Below are positions 9,620-19,122 of a stretch of DNA of 64,000 nucleotides, piece after piece (positions within the stretch are counted from its first letter, which is position 1; each line of letters opens with the position of its first letter). Source of the stretch: Bacillota bacterium (lineage in GTDB: Bacteria > Bacillota > Clostridia > Acetivibrionales > DTU013). Where the stretch lies: positions 1 through 64,000 of the forward strand of contig JAEZCA010000008.1 of the NCBI GenBank assembly GCA_023412665.1, written 5' to 3'. The translations under genes and the position numbers were made by a program. The notes beneath the pieces are model-generated. The model saw only the letters and a program-made list of their open reading frames with translations, ran no database searches and was not told the DNA's origin.

Positions 9620-10435
9620 CTACTCCTTCCTGTAAACTGCAGGCATTACATACCTGTAGCGCGTTTTTTCACGGTTCAGCCCCTCTGAGTGTCCGATGAA
9701 CAGGAAGCCTCCTGGTTCCGTAATATCATAAAGATGTTCAGCAAGTCTGTCCTTGGTTTTATTATCAAAATAAATCATGACATTCCTGCAAAAAATAACA
9801 TGCATTTTCTTTCGGAAAGGGTATGTGGCGTCCATTAGGTTGATATTGCTGAAAATTACTTCATTTCTAATCTTCTCAGACAGAATATAATGTCCAGAGT
9901 CATGTTCTTTGAAATATATCTTTTTCCAGTATTCCGGCAGGTCTTTCATCTTTTCCCGGCTGTAAACACCTGTCCGAGCGACAGCTAGGACACCCTTCGA
10001 TATATCCGTTGCCAGTATCTTCGTGTCCCATCCCACTTTATTCGGACCGAAGAATTCATCGATAATCATTGCCAGCGTATATGGTTCTTCTCCCGTGGAG
10101 CATGCCGCGCTCCAAATACGCAGATCCCGATTCAGCACCGTCTTTACCAGATAAGGTAGCACAATATCCCTAAAATATTGAAAATGTGCTGGTTCTCTCA
10201 TGAAAAAGGTATGGTTGGTTGTGATCCTGTCCAACATATCGGAAGCGGCTTTCCCGGTTTTATCCGACGTTACATAGCTCATGTACTCAGTCAGACTGGA
10301 AAAATTCATGCTTGACAGTGTATGTCCGAGCCTTCCCTCAACGAGTGTCTTTTTCTCATCCTTAAATTGGATGCCGTAATTAGCTTTTATATAATCGGCA
10401 AATTGTCTGAATTCCTGTTCACTTACAGCTATCAT
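9620..10435 (-). CDS. cheR: Chemotaxis protein methyltransferase CheR
   Basis: 271 residues, full length for CheR. The N-terminal helical domain (EFRQFADYIKANYGI) precedes a SAM-dependent methyltransferase core with the CheR motifs WSAACSTGEEPYTLA and IFCRNVMIYF. It methylates receptor glutamates using S-adenosylmethionine. The start ATG lies one base after the cheW stop and has no strong ribosome binding site, which indicates translational coupling. The receptor encoded at the head of this operon has no visible C-terminal CheR-binding pentapeptide. Confidence 0.95.
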   Translation of the reverse strand: MIAVSEQEFRQFADYIKANYGIQFKDEKKTLVEGRLGHTLSSMNFSSLTEYMSYVTSDKTGKAASDMLDRITTNHTFFMREPAHFQYFRDIVLPYLVKTVLNRDLRIWSAACSTGEEPYTLAMIIDEFFGPNKVGWDTKILATDISKGVLAVARTGVYSREKMKDLPEYWKKIYFKEHDSGHYILSEKIRNEVIFSNINLMDATYPFRKKMHVIFCRNVMIYFDNKTKDRLAEHLYDITEPGGFLFIGHSEGLNREKTRYRYVMPAVYRKE

Positions 10436-10436
10436 A

Positions 10437-10928
10437 TCAGGTCACAGAGTTGAGGAACTCGACCTCATCGTCTGTCAGAATTTTCTGACAATCCAGAAGC
10501 AGTTTCACGTTTCCATCTGCCTTGCCTACACCCTTGATGTATTTGAGACCACCTTTATTGATATCCGGAGGAGGCGCAATATCCTCGTCGGCTATAGCGA
10601 TTACCTCAGAAACGCTGTCTACAATCAACCCGGTTGAAATACTATTCGTATCAAGGACGATAATACAGGTCCTGTCGTCATATTCTCTGGCTGCTTTATT
10701 AAAACGCAGCCGGGCATCCATGACAGGAATAATTTTACCCCTGAGGTTGGTGATTCCTTTTACATACTGCGGCATCCCAGGGACTACCGTAATGGGCTGA
10801 ATACCAATAATTTCGGTAATGTAACGTATTTCGATACCGTATAGCTCGTTCCCCATGGAGAAGATAAGATACTTTCCTTCCAGCATATCCTCTTGTTCCG
10901 TAAAGTCCAGCAAGTCGGCCTGTGCCAT
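10437..10928 (-). CDS. cheW: Chemotaxis coupling protein CheW
   Basis: 163 residues forming a single CheW-like (SH3-type) domain, for example YLIFSMGNELYGIEI, then GITNLRGKIIPVMD and a C-terminal KLLLDCQKILTDDE. CheW couples receptors to the CheA kinase. AAAGGAGG precedes ATG 10928 by about 8 bases. It sits between cheA and cheR. A diverged C-terminal copy of the same protein survives upstream of the operon at 15112-15210. Confidence 0.95.
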   Translation of the reverse strand: MAQADLLDFTEQEDMLEGKYLIFSMGNELYGIEIRYITEIIGIQPITVVPGMPQYVKGITNLRGKIIPVMDARLRFNKAAREYDDRTCIIVLDTNSISTGLIVDSVSEVIAIADEDIAPPPDINKGGLKYIKGVGKADGNVKLLLDCQKILTDDEVEFLNSVT

Positions 10929-10973
10929 CTTTTACAGCCTCCTTTTATGTATATATTGTTTATAAACCATTGT

Positions 10974-13028
10974 TTATGGCTCCATGCTGATCAACCCGCC
11001 GATATTGAGAATCAGGCTGATGCTGCCATCCCCCAGGAGCGTACAGCCTGCCAGCCCTTCCACTTTTCGTATGTTTTTCATGTAAGATGGAAGGGCCTTG
11101 ACGACTACCTGCTGCTGGCCTAAAAGCTCGTCGGCGAAGACACAGATTCTTTTGTCATCCTGCTCAATCATGAGCATAATTCCTTTGGTCAGGTCGGTGA
11201 TTTCCGTTTCTACTGCGAATATTTCATGGATGCGGACGATAGGATAGCACTCTCCGCGAACCATAATCATCTCATAACCGTTAGGGTCCTTAATAATATC
11301 ATTTTCCTTAACTTGAAAGGTTTCCATAATGGATGTTGTAGGGAGTGTATACTTGGCACCGCCTACCCGGATGTTCATTCCGTCTATGATTGCCAGTGTG
11401 AGAGGTATTTTCATTGTTGTTACCGTTCCGGAGCCTTCGATGCTATCTATGGATACCGAACCACCAACTGCTTCCAGGTTTTTTACCACTACATCCATGC
11501 CAACACCTCGGCCGGAGAATTCCGTCACGTTGTCGTTAGTGGAAAAACCGGGTAGAAAGATCAGGTTGTAGATTTCCTTGTCCGTCATCTCATTTTCCGG
11601 TTTGCTCAACAAGCCATTTTCCCGGGCTTTTTTTAGAATTTTTTCCTTGCTGAGGCCCTTACCGTCATCACGGACAGCTAAAAGGACATCGCTTCCGGCA
11701 TTTTTTGCTTCAAGTATTACCTGGCCTAACTTCTGCTTGCCTGCGGTTGTTCTTTCATCTGGATTTTCAATTCCATGATCGACTGCATTGCGGACAAGAT
11801 GCATCAGCGGGTCGGAAATATGCTCAATGATATTCTTATCAACCTCAGTATTTTCTCCGATTAACATCAGTCCTACTTCTTTATTGAGCTTCCGGCTCAT
11901 ATCCCGTACAATGCGATGCATTTTATGAAAGGTCGCCGCCAACGGAACCATTCGTATGGACATAACCATGTCCTGCATTTCGCTTGTTATTTTATGAAGC
12001 TGACGGGCGGCTTTATTGAAGCTATTAAGCTTAAGTGCCTGCAGTTCAGGGTTTTGTGTGACCATCGCCTCGGCAATTACCATTTCCCCCATCAGATCCA
12101 TCATCTTATCCAGCTTCATAACATCGACGCTGATAATACTTTGATGGGAACTTCTGTTTTCAACATGACCTAAATCCTCAGCCTGTAGCTTTGCTAATTT
12201 GATGGGAGATTCCTGAATGGCGCTTTCTTGATCCACGCAATCCTGCTCGGAGGTCTGGCTGTCCAGAAGCACAGTGACCTCAAGATTTCGGACAAAGGCG
12301 ATACTTGTAAAAAAGTCGTGTAATTCCTTAATGCTTTTATCGCTAATGAGCGTTATTCTGAAGCCTTGTTCCCGAATAATCTGCACACTGTCAGGATTTT
12401 CGATGATTTGCTCTGGAATGTATTTGAAATTCGCCACAATATCTTTTAAATTATGAACGATATTAAAAGCCCGGATATTCTCCATTTCGCAGCCTTTTTC
12501 AAAATAAATGACCGCTTCGTAACATTTTTGTTCTGTATTTTTGCCTTTTATGTCGATGGCCGAGCAATATTGATGCTCGACTTCTTTTTTCGTTTTCATA
12601 GGAGTATTTGTGTTTTGCGGTTCCCCCTTAATGGAGGACAGAAAATCCTTGATGTTTTCAATCAGGTCTGTTGGATCTCCGTCGAGGCTATCGGAATTTT
12701 TGACCTTCTCCATCTCCAGCTTAATAAAATCGACACACTCCAAAACCAAATCCGAAAGGAGCTCACAGTCCATATTTTCAGGTTTGTCTTCTCGTATAAA
12801 GTAGAAGAGATCCTCTATTACATGAGTAAGCGACGAAATATTGTTGTACATCATCACGGTGGAAGAGCCCTTAATCGTATGCATAACCCTGAATATTTCG
12901 TTAACTGTCTCCGGTGCAAAAGAGCCTGCTTTTTCACTGGCAAGTATCGCTGCTTCAAGTTGCTCTATATTTTGAGTGGTCTCATATATAAAAACATCCA
13001 GCATGGAATTACCTGAAAAATCGTCCAA
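10974..13028 (-). CDS. cheA: Chemotaxis histidine kinase CheA
   Basis: 684 residues with the full P1-P5 layout. The P1 Hpt domain carries the phospho-accepting His in VMHTIKGSS (about residue 50). A P2-like region spans about 160-270. The P3 dimerisation segment includes VDVMKLDKMMDLMGEMV (about 300). P4 is the HATPase with N box HLVRNAVDHGIE and G box GRGVGMDVV. P5 is a CheW-like C-terminus. It autophosphorylates in response to receptor state and passes phosphate to CheB, and normally to CheY; no cheY is encoded in the window. The start is TTG at 13028 with GGAGGTAGA just upstream. All catalytic boxes are intact. Confidence 0.95.
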   Translation of the reverse strand: MDDFSGNSMLDVFIYETTQNIEQLEAAILASEKAGSFAPETVNEIFRVMHTIKGSSTVMMYNNISSLTHVIEDLFYFIREDKPENMDCELLSDLVLECVDFIKLEMEKVKNSDSLDGDPTDLIENIKDFLSSIKGEPQNTNTPMKTKKEVEHQYCSAIDIKGKNTEQKCYEAVIYFEKGCEMENIRAFNIVHNLKDIVANFKYIPEQIIENPDSVQIIREQGFRITLISDKSIKELHDFFTSIAFVRNLEVTVLLDSQTSEQDCVDQESAIQESPIKLAKLQAEDLGHVENRSSHQSIISVDVMKLDKMMDLMGEMVIAEAMVTQNPELQALKLNSFNKAARQLHKITSEMQDMVMSIRMVPLAATFHKMHRIVRDMSRKLNKEVGLMLIGENTEVDKNIIEHISDPLMHLVRNAVDHGIENPDERTTAGKQKLGQVILEAKNAGSDVLLAVRDDGKGLSKEKILKKARENGLLSKPENEMTDKEIYNLIFLPGFSTNDNVTEFSGRGVGMDVVVKNLEAVGGSVSIDSIEGSGTVTTMKIPLTLAIIDGMNIRVGGAKYTLPTTSIMETFQVKENDIIKDPNGYEMIMVRGECYPIVRIHEIFAVETEITDLTKGIMLMIEQDDKRICVFADELLGQQQVVVKALPSYMKNIRKVEGLAGCTLLGDGSISLILNIGGLISMEP

Positions 13029-13111
13029 TCCTCTACCTCCTCCAAAACTGCCAGAGTTCTTTGCTTCTGTTACTAAGGAATAATCTCGTTAACTGTCAAG
13101 TCAACGCCACC

Positions 13112-14896
13112 TCAATATTTTCCAAGAGACGCCGCGACCTCCAATAAAGCCGGGCTCTCTTTTACAGGTTCTTTTAAGGGAGCGATAGACGCAAAGCTGT
13201 CCTTCTCATATCTATTTTTGAGCTTGAAATTGCCAACCTCCTCATGCAGTGTGGCAGCCTGGGCAGACATTTCTTCGCTGGTCGCCGAGTTTTCCTCCGC
13301 AGTTGCAGCATTTGTCTGCACAACAGAGGATACCTGGTTAAGTCCCTGCTTGATTTGTTCTATAGCCGCTGCCTGTTCTGCAGACGCATCATCAATTTTG
13401 ATGATACTTTCGATTACCAGCTTAGTCTTTTCTTGTATATCCAACAGTATCTGTGCTGTCTGTGTCGTTATTTGCGTTCCCTTAGAAGCAGTATCGACTG
13501 AGGCCTTTATTAAATCAGACGTTTGTTTTGCGGCTTCTGCTGATTTAGCGGCAAGATTCCGCACTTCGTCAGCTACAACCGCAAAGCCCTTTCCGGCATT
13601 ACCCGCACGGGCGGCTTCAATAGCAGCATTCAATGCGAGTATATTGGTCTGGAAAGCGATATCTTCAATAACCTTAGTAATATTGGCAATTTGGCTGGAC
13701 GCAGAATTAATCTCCATCATAGCTTCCGTAAGCTGCCCCATGTGTTCATTTCCGGTTTCAACACCCATACCAGCCTGCTCCACATACTGTGTTGCTATCT
13801 TGACATTTTCAGAGTTCGCCGCGGCCTGCTCGGCAACCTTTGTCACAGTAACGCTTAATTCTTCTACAGAAGAAGCCTGCTCGGTCGATCCTGATGCAAG
13901 AGCCTGGGCTCCGCTTGACACTTGTGAAGCTCCTGTACTGACCTGCTCTGCCGCTGTGTTAATTGTTAGCAATGTACGATTTAAAGAAAAAACGGTATGT
14001 TCTATAGCCTTTTTGATTGCTGTGAAATCACCTATATATTCCATTTCCATATCAATTCGCATATCACCCTGTGACATTAATTCAAGCTTTTTCGTGATAT
14101 CGTTTATATACGAGGTGAGGAGCTCATTTGTTTTTCGGATGCTCTGTGCCATTTTGCCCATCTCATCCTTGCTTTCGTAGTTGATTTTCGCCTGCATATT
14201 GCCCTTGGACATCTCGTCATAAACGCTAACTATTTCCGTTACTGGCTTCATAATAGAACGGCGGATAGCAAATATGATGATAATCGTTGCGACTATTGCT
14301 ACAGCTCCGGCGACAATAAGTATAATCCATGCCTGTCTGGAAGCCTCCGCAGCATTCTCATCCTGTGTCTCAGCTGCCACAGTTATCGCATCGGAAAGCT
14401 GTAATATGTGTTCTTCCAGTTCTTCGAAGAACGGCAGATACTCAGTCGTGAACATTGATTTCGCTGCTATCGTGCCCTCTTCTGTCCCTAGCATAACTTG
14501 ATCATACAATCTCTGTCTGATAGCTGAACCGTTATCCGCAATGGATAAAATATTATTTATTGATAATTGTGTTGATTCATTTTTAACTTTTTCACCCAGT
14601 TCTTCAACCCGTGCTTTCATGTTAGCAAAATTTTCGCCTGCTAAAGCAAATTCCTCTTCCATACCAGCAATGTCCTTACGCATGAATACGCGGGCGATAT
14701 GTAGTTGGATGCTGGAAGCATCATTTTTGATCTCGACGATGTTTCTCGTAGTCGGCACTATTAAGCTGGAATACTGCTCTGTAACGTTTGTCATGTTTGA
14801 TATGCTAATAATTGAGACGGTGATAATCAAGCTCATCAGTACCAACACTATACCGAAACCCAGAATAAGTTTTCCACTGATGGATAAGTTTTTCAT
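13112..14896 (-). CDS. Methyl-accepting chemotaxis protein (4HB sensor)
   Basis: 594 residues. TM1 is residues ~10-32, followed by a four-helix-bundle extracytoplasmic sensor (~33-190) with sensing-domain phrases such as NIVEIKNDASSIQLHIARVF. TM2 is ~190-212, then HAMP (~212-265). A long cytoplasmic coiled-coil has the highly conserved hairpin tip (AFQTNILALNAAIEAARAG). It is the first gene of the chemosensory operon, with TAGGAGGT before ATG 14896. The C-terminus ends VAASLGKY with no NWETF-like CheR tether. Ligand unknown; being the operon's own receptor, it is likely the main input of this array. Confidence 0.93.
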   Translation of the reverse strand: MKNLSISGKLILGFGIVLVLMSLIITVSIISISNMTNVTEQYSSLIVPTTRNIVEIKNDASSIQLHIARVFMRKDIAGMEEEFALAGENFANMKARVEELGEKVKNESTQLSINNILSIADNGSAIRQRLYDQVMLGTEEGTIAAKSMFTTEYLPFFEELEEHILQLSDAITVAAETQDENAAEASRQAWIILIVAGAVAIVATIIIIFAIRRSIMKPVTEIVSVYDEMSKGNMQAKINYESKDEMGKMAQSIRKTNELLTSYINDITKKLELMSQGDMRIDMEMEYIGDFTAIKKAIEHTVFSLNRTLLTINTAAEQVSTGASQVSSGAQALASGSTEQASSVEELSVTVTKVAEQAAANSENVKIATQYVEQAGMGVETGNEHMGQLTEAMMEINSASSQIANITKVIEDIAFQTNILALNAAIEAARAGNAGKGFAVVADEVRNLAAKSAEAAKQTSDLIKASVDTASKGTQITTQTAQILLDIQEKTKLVIESIIKIDDASAEQAAAIEQIKQGLNQVSSVVQTNAATAEENSATSEEMSAQAATLHEEVGNFKLKNRYEKDSFASIAPLKEPVKESPALLEVAASLGKY

Positions 14897-15010
14897 AATT
14901 TTTACCTCCTAAGTTTGGATGCTTTTAACATTTAATCAATGCACTTTCAAGCTGGCGGGTCTTTTAAGCTTTTAAAACAGCCTTCTCCCGACCGTGCTGC
15001 AACATCGACA

Positions 15011-15056
15011 ATTATAGAAGAGTACTCGTTATTTTTCATACGAACTTTTTTCGTAT
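15011..15056 (-). promoter_or_regulatory. Putative promoter with palindromic activator site upstream of the MCP-che operon
   Basis: On the minus strand a TATAAT -10 (15016-15011) lies about 110 bases before the MCP start. Where a -35 would be expected there is no consensus; instead the palindrome ATACGAActtttTTCGTAT (15038-15056, perfect 7-bp arms) is centred near -43 relative to the implied start site. That spacing fits an activator-dependent promoter. The adjacent LuxR-type gene is the obvious candidate regulator, which is inference. Confidence 0.45.
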
Positions 15057-15111
15057 TTTTTATTTCCTTATCGGAGCCAGATTCCAAATAAATCACATCT
15101 ATCACAAAACA

Positions 15112-15210
15112 TCAAGCCATGGAACTGAACATTTCTACTTCATCATCAGACAAGAGTTTTTCACAATCTATCAGCAACCTGCCGTTTTTTAAAATAAGAC
15201 AGATTGCTCT
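15112..15210 (-). pseudogene. Remnant of a second cheW (C-terminal scrap)
   Basis: A 32-codon open stretch ending in TGA at 15112 encodes a peptide containing GRLLIDCEKLLSDDEVEMF. It aligns with the CheW C-terminus encoded at 10437 (KLLLDCQKILTDDEVEF). There is no start codon with a ribosome binding site and no N-terminal CheW domain. It lies between the LuxR gene and the MCP promoter and is flanked by two copies of the same palindrome (15038, 15218). This suggests a former promoter-cheW unit that was deleted or duplicated. Confidence 0.65.
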
Positions 15211-15217
15211 TTATTTC

Positions 15218-15236
15218 ATACGAGTTTTTTTCGTAT
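15218..15236. promoter_or_regulatory. Second ATACGAr...TTCGTAT palindrome
   Basis: ATACGAGtttttTTCGTAT, arms matching at 6 of 7 positions, preceded on the plus strand by ATTTC like the copy at 15038-15056. It sits just past the LuxR gene stop and before the cheW scrap. Two copies in the same relation to chemotaxis coding sequence favour a regulator binding site over chance. A weak bidirectional terminator is the alternative. Confidence 0.4.
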
Positions 15237-15252
15237 ATTAATTTTTTGCTTG

Positions 15253-17808
15253 TTAGAAATCAATATTGCATAGTTCAGCTTTTGAATGAATACCCAGCTT
15301 ACTGTATGCATTATATAAGATGGTTCTCACCGTTGCTCTGGATATGTACAGCTTTTCGGCAATTTCTTTATGACTCAAGCGGTCCTTGACAAGAAAGGCC
15401 ACTTCTCTTTCTCTTGGGGTTAGCGGTGATTTTGCCTGATTGAGGGCATTTAGAATAATATTTCGACCTTTATGGTATCTATTATAAAGCGAAATAATTT
15501 TATCAATGTCCGCTTGCCATCCTGGAATTGTCCCTAATGCCTGTGAGAATTGAGAAGGATTCCCTGTCTTATCCAGATTGGGAGATACAAAGAAAGTGTC
15601 ACTGCATGTAAAGGGGCTATTATGTGCTTTGGAAAGTATGTCGCCCATACATATAGATTGAGCAAATGGCAGATAAATTTTGTCTGGAAACGCCAGGGCG
15701 AAGGCTTCTTCCAGATTCTTAAGCGCTTCACGTTCAAAGCCCTTTGTGTAATATACTCTTGCCTTGAATATTAAGCTGTAAACCTGAGGAAATACATAAT
15801 TCATCTCTTTTGCCGTGTTAATAGCATTATCAACCAGACCCAATAACTCGGCATGCCGTTTTTCTCTAGCCAAGAGATGTGAATAAAGAATATTAACATA
15901 TGGGACAGCCCGGGCATACACTTTTTCACTTATACTCACTGTATCATAAAACCATTTGGCAACCATATCCGTTGTATCCAGTGCGACACTTATAACCGAT
16001 AAGCATATGTCAACCATGCGCAGTACATACAGATTGGAGCTTTCTTTTGCATAGCCCTTAATATTCTCTAATGAGGTAAAAAAGCCCTCCACATCTCCAC
16101 GCAGGATTGCTATCCGGGCAAGAACCTGCTCAGCGCACAGACAAATGCAAGTTTCTTGTTTGCTGCGGGCCTGGTACAGTGCTTTATGACATAATATCTC
16201 AGCCTGTATATCGTCACCTCTCATGAGCATCATTTCCGCATGTAATGCGCTGTCTGCTCCGAATCCCTGCCCATTGGTAAGCTTAAAATGATAAGGCAGA
16301 TTTCTCTGTATATCCACCAGTGCTTCATCCAAGCTTCCAGGCTCACGCCAAACCATGCTTAGAACAGAGGTTCCGCCCAGTGTAGTTGGTATATCGTTCA
16401 ATCGAAACCTGCTGGATCCGCCTAATAACTCATAGGCCGCTTTTTGCACCTCTTTTACCTTCTTAAAATCGCTATATATCGTAAACGACATAAGGAGCAA
16501 GAATTCACCCTTAAGCAACCGAAGCTCATCTTTACTAAGCCCTGCCGGATTACTTTTTATGACTAAATCAACCAGCCGGTATAGTTTATGATAGGATTCA
16601 TTTTTTCCATCCATCCACAATAAATACGAAAACATGACTAAGACAAAGGGGTATTTGCACATTGTCTCTTCTGGGCATTCATTGATGACTTCCACCAGAA
16701 ACTCAATCATATTGCTTTCTCTTTTATTAATGAGATATGTAACGTTAAATGGTGTGGACAAAATAGCATCAAAATCTCTGACTTTGAAGAAAAATTGTGC
16801 AGCAGTGTAGAAATCCGAATCGGCGATACAGCATTGTCCTGCAGTTTGCAAGACACGTTTTTGAAACGCCTCCGTTCGATATTGGTAGAATTGATTCCTT
16901 AAATAGTTCCGCAAAATACTGTGCATTACATAGATTTTTTCTCTTGGGAAGTATCTTATGAAATCATTGTATTTGAGTAAATCCTTGATATGGTCAGGAA
17001 GTGTTTCTTCCCCTATCATAATTGCGGCCCGCCGGGCTGTGAAGCTGTCCATGACAGATAATGAAACCAGACAGTTTTTTTGTTCAGGTGTAAGTCGATT
17101 CCAGATAGCGGTCTCTACTAAACGGTCAATGTCGGCTGTATAGTCAAAAGAACCAGTTTGTCTATAATTAGATATTTGTATCCGAAGAGCGGATATCCAG
17201 CCCTCAGTGCTTGTGTAGACACTGTTCAGTTCCTCGTCATTAATGCGGATGCCCTCCATTTTAAACAAGTTGGCGATGCTGTCCTTATCGAAGAAAAAAG
17301 CAGACGACTCGATAGTATGTATATAGGTATTATGAAATGTGATTTGTGCTTTTTTACCAAGCTGCTGTGTGATGAATATTATATGCAGGTGAGGACTTCC
17401 GTGCATAGAAAATATACTCATTAGTTCCTGCAGAATATCGCTTTTAAGAAGTTGAAAATTATCGACAACTAAATACGTCTCTTCAAAACAGCTGAAATCT
17501 TTGAAACATGCTGATATATACATCAGCGTATCCAGTGCAGGGAATCCCAGTTTTTTCAGATTTATTGACATCTCTTTATTGACATTGGAAAACAAGTCGC
17601 ATATACCCGCCCAAGCCACTGAAGGATTCTCACTCATACATGTATACCAGTATTGTCGTGCACTGCCCAGAAGAGTTTCTTTCAAATATTCCCTTACAGC
17701 TGTTGTTTTTCCAAAGCCCGATGGGGCCTCCACGACCGTCAAAGGGAAGTGCGGTATATGGTCAAGCTGAAATTTAAGCCTGTCCGATAAGTATATCTTT
17801 TGCTGCAT
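15253..17808 (-). CDS. MalT-like LuxR-family transcriptional regulator
   Basis: 851 residues. The N-terminal STAND-type ATPase has a P-loop at residues ~28-36 (APSGFGKTTAV) and a hydrophobic-acidic Walker B-like YLVVDNFQLL. A long helical middle probably folds as TPR-like sensor repeats. The C-terminal LuxR helix-turn-helix occupies the last ~65 residues (LTPREREVAFLVKDRLSHKE, then AEKLYISRATVRTI). Proteins of this class bind an inducer and ATP, oligomerise, and activate transcription. TTTGGAGT precedes ATG 17808. It lies immediately upstream of, and in the same orientation as, the chemosensory operon, so it may control it through the ATACGAA palindromes; this is inference. Confidence 0.88.
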   Translation of the reverse strand: MQQKIYLSDRLKFQLDHIPHFPLTVVEAPSGFGKTTAVREYLKETLLGSARQYWYTCMSENPSVAWAGICDLFSNVNKEMSINLKKLGFPALDTLMYISACFKDFSCFEETYLVVDNFQLLKSDILQELMSIFSMHGSPHLHIIFITQQLGKKAQITFHNTYIHTIESSAFFFDKDSIANLFKMEGIRINDEELNSVYTSTEGWISALRIQISNYRQTGSFDYTADIDRLVETAIWNRLTPEQKNCLVSLSVMDSFTARRAAIMIGEETLPDHIKDLLKYNDFIRYFPREKIYVMHSILRNYLRNQFYQYRTEAFQKRVLQTAGQCCIADSDFYTAAQFFFKVRDFDAILSTPFNVTYLINKRESNMIEFLVEVINECPEETMCKYPFVLVMFSYLLWMDGKNESYHKLYRLVDLVIKSNPAGLSKDELRLLKGEFLLLMSFTIYSDFKKVKEVQKAAYELLGGSSRFRLNDIPTTLGGTSVLSMVWREPGSLDEALVDIQRNLPYHFKLTNGQGFGADSALHAEMMLMRGDDIQAEILCHKALYQARSKQETCICLCAEQVLARIAILRGDVEGFFTSLENIKGYAKESSNLYVLRMVDICLSVISVALDTTDMVAKWFYDTVSISEKVYARAVPYVNILYSHLLAREKRHAELLGLVDNAINTAKEMNYVFPQVYSLIFKARVYYTKGFEREALKNLEEAFALAFPDKIYLPFAQSICMGDILSKAHNSPFTCSDTFFVSPNLDKTGNPSQFSQALGTIPGWQADIDKIISLYNRYHKGRNIILNALNQAKSPLTPREREVAFLVKDRLSHKEIAEKLYISRATVRTILYNAYSKLGIHSKAELCNIDF

Positions 17809-17985
17809 CTTTTACTCCAAATATGATAGGGGACAGTTGTATTTTCACATAAATTAATTCTACAAGAGCGAGTGTAATTCCGCAAGATTTATTTTACAAA
17901 ATAATTTGGGCTTCTATTTGTAATGTAAATATGCAGAAAACTCGAAAAGAGCCGATAGTTATTACCCAACCTTTCTTTGAAGCGA

Positions 17986-18315
17986 TTACATTTCGCTTAT
18001 TTCCTGAATCAGTGTATCCAATACTCTCAGTATCTTCTTCTGCTGTGTTTCAGACAGTGCAGATAGCTTGTTGGACAACAAAGACGATGTGATTTCATTC
18101 GATACCGACAAAACATCAGCTAAGATAAAATTGGCATCAACTTTGAGTATATTCAAAATCTCAACAAGGGTTTCCAGCCTCGGTGTCTTAATTCCCCGCT
18201 CAATAACACTTATGTGGGAAGCACTAAGAGCAACTATCTCAGCTAATTGTTCCTGAGTTAAGCCTTTGGCTTCTCTGGCCAGCTTAATTCGTTGTCCTAT
18301 GGCTTTCAGATCCAT
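17986..18315 (-). CDS. XRE-family helix-turn-helix regulator
   Basis: 109 residues. Residues ~5-60 form a Cro/C1-type HTH (IGQRIKLAREAKGLTQEQLA, ASHISVIERGIKTPRLETL), followed by a short helical tail (TQQKKILRVLDTLIQEI) that may mediate dimerisation. I chose ATG 18315 because GGAGGT lies 6 bases before it; the in-frame TTG one codon earlier is too close. It is a single gene with about 175 bases on each side. Target unknown. Confidence 0.85.
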   Translation of the reverse strand: MDLKAIGQRIKLAREAKGLTQEQLAEIVALSASHISVIERGIKTPRLETLVEILNILKVDANFILADVLSVSNEITSSLLSNKLSALSETQQKKILRVLDTLIQEISEM

Positions 18316-18505
18316 CAATGCACCTCCTATCAGGACGATTTTTTCATTTAGTATAAGTAAGCTACACAGGCACTAATATAAGCTAACCACATTCGCTCTA
18401 ATCGACTTAATTATATCATTGCTCTTTTCTGCCATTATAAACCCTTTATGTGAGAGATTCGCCTTGATAGTTCACCTTGGACCCTTCCAAAGGGATGGAT
18501 AGAAA

Positions 18506-19105
18506 CTAGCCGCTATCCTGCCGTTTGGGCGGCTCATCGGTCAGCCCCTTTAATACAAACTCCGTAAGATATTCCTGCAGTTGCGGAAAATATTGTAGTC
18601 CAATCTCATCCTTATGTGTATCAATGTTAATAATAGCCATGAACATTGCCATGATAAGCCCGCTGTCAATATCTTTTCTGACCTTCCCATCAGCTTGCCA
18701 CATCCTGATAAGCTCCATGGAGTCCTTGTAGAAAAAATCTATTGTTCCCATGCCGTTCTCTTCGCGAAAAAGCCGTTCAATCTTTTCAAAAACATCCCGG
18801 TTGTACCACTGTGATAAAATGACATTGGATTTTATACCCTCCATGTTTAGCATTATGACCTTTCTAATAAGCTGCAGGGGCTCATCATCAGAATTGACTG
18901 ATACCATCAGCTTCTGTTTCAGTGCTTTGTTTTCTTCAATGTAAATCTCCATAAACAACTTCTCTTTTGATGGATAGTAGTTATAAAATGTTCCAACGGA
19001 GAATCCTGCCATTTTTGTAATATCCGCTACACTGGTATCCTTAAATCCTTTGCTGCCGAATAGTTCCTTACCACAGCGAAACAATTCCGCTTTTTTGTCT
19101 GCCAT
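18506..19105 (-). CDS. TetR-family transcriptional regulator
   Basis: 199 residues. The N-terminal TetR HTH (FKDTSVADITKMAGFSVGTF, YNYYPSKEKLF) is followed by a helical ligand-binding domain with no recognisable ligand signature. TTGGAGGT precedes ATG 19105. Two inverted TGAATGAA-type sites lie upstream, consistent with autorepression. The next gene upstream on the same strand encodes an alpha/beta hydrolase, separated by a palindromic element. Confidence 0.88.
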   Translation of the reverse strand: MADKKAELFRCGKELFGSKGFKDTSVADITKMAGFSVGTFYNYYPSKEKLFMEIYIEENKALKQKLMVSVNSDDEPLQLIRKVIMLNMEGIKSNVILSQWYNRDVFEKIERLFREENGMGTIDFFYKDSMELIRMWQADGKVRKDIDSGLIMAMFMAIINIDTHKDEIGLQYFPQLQEYLTEFVLKGLTDEPPKRQDSG

Positions 19106-19122
19106 CGGTAACCTCCAAAACC

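Noticed and set aside
13218..14180. 320-codon plus-strand frame opposite the MCP gene
   Set aside because: Antisense shadow of the repetitive coiled-coil; low-complexity Ala/Ser composition and no start signal.
14897..15010. Cyclic-di-GMP riboswitch in the leader of the chemosensory operon
   Set aside because: The leader lacks the conserved GEMM-type core; only weak hairpins are visible.
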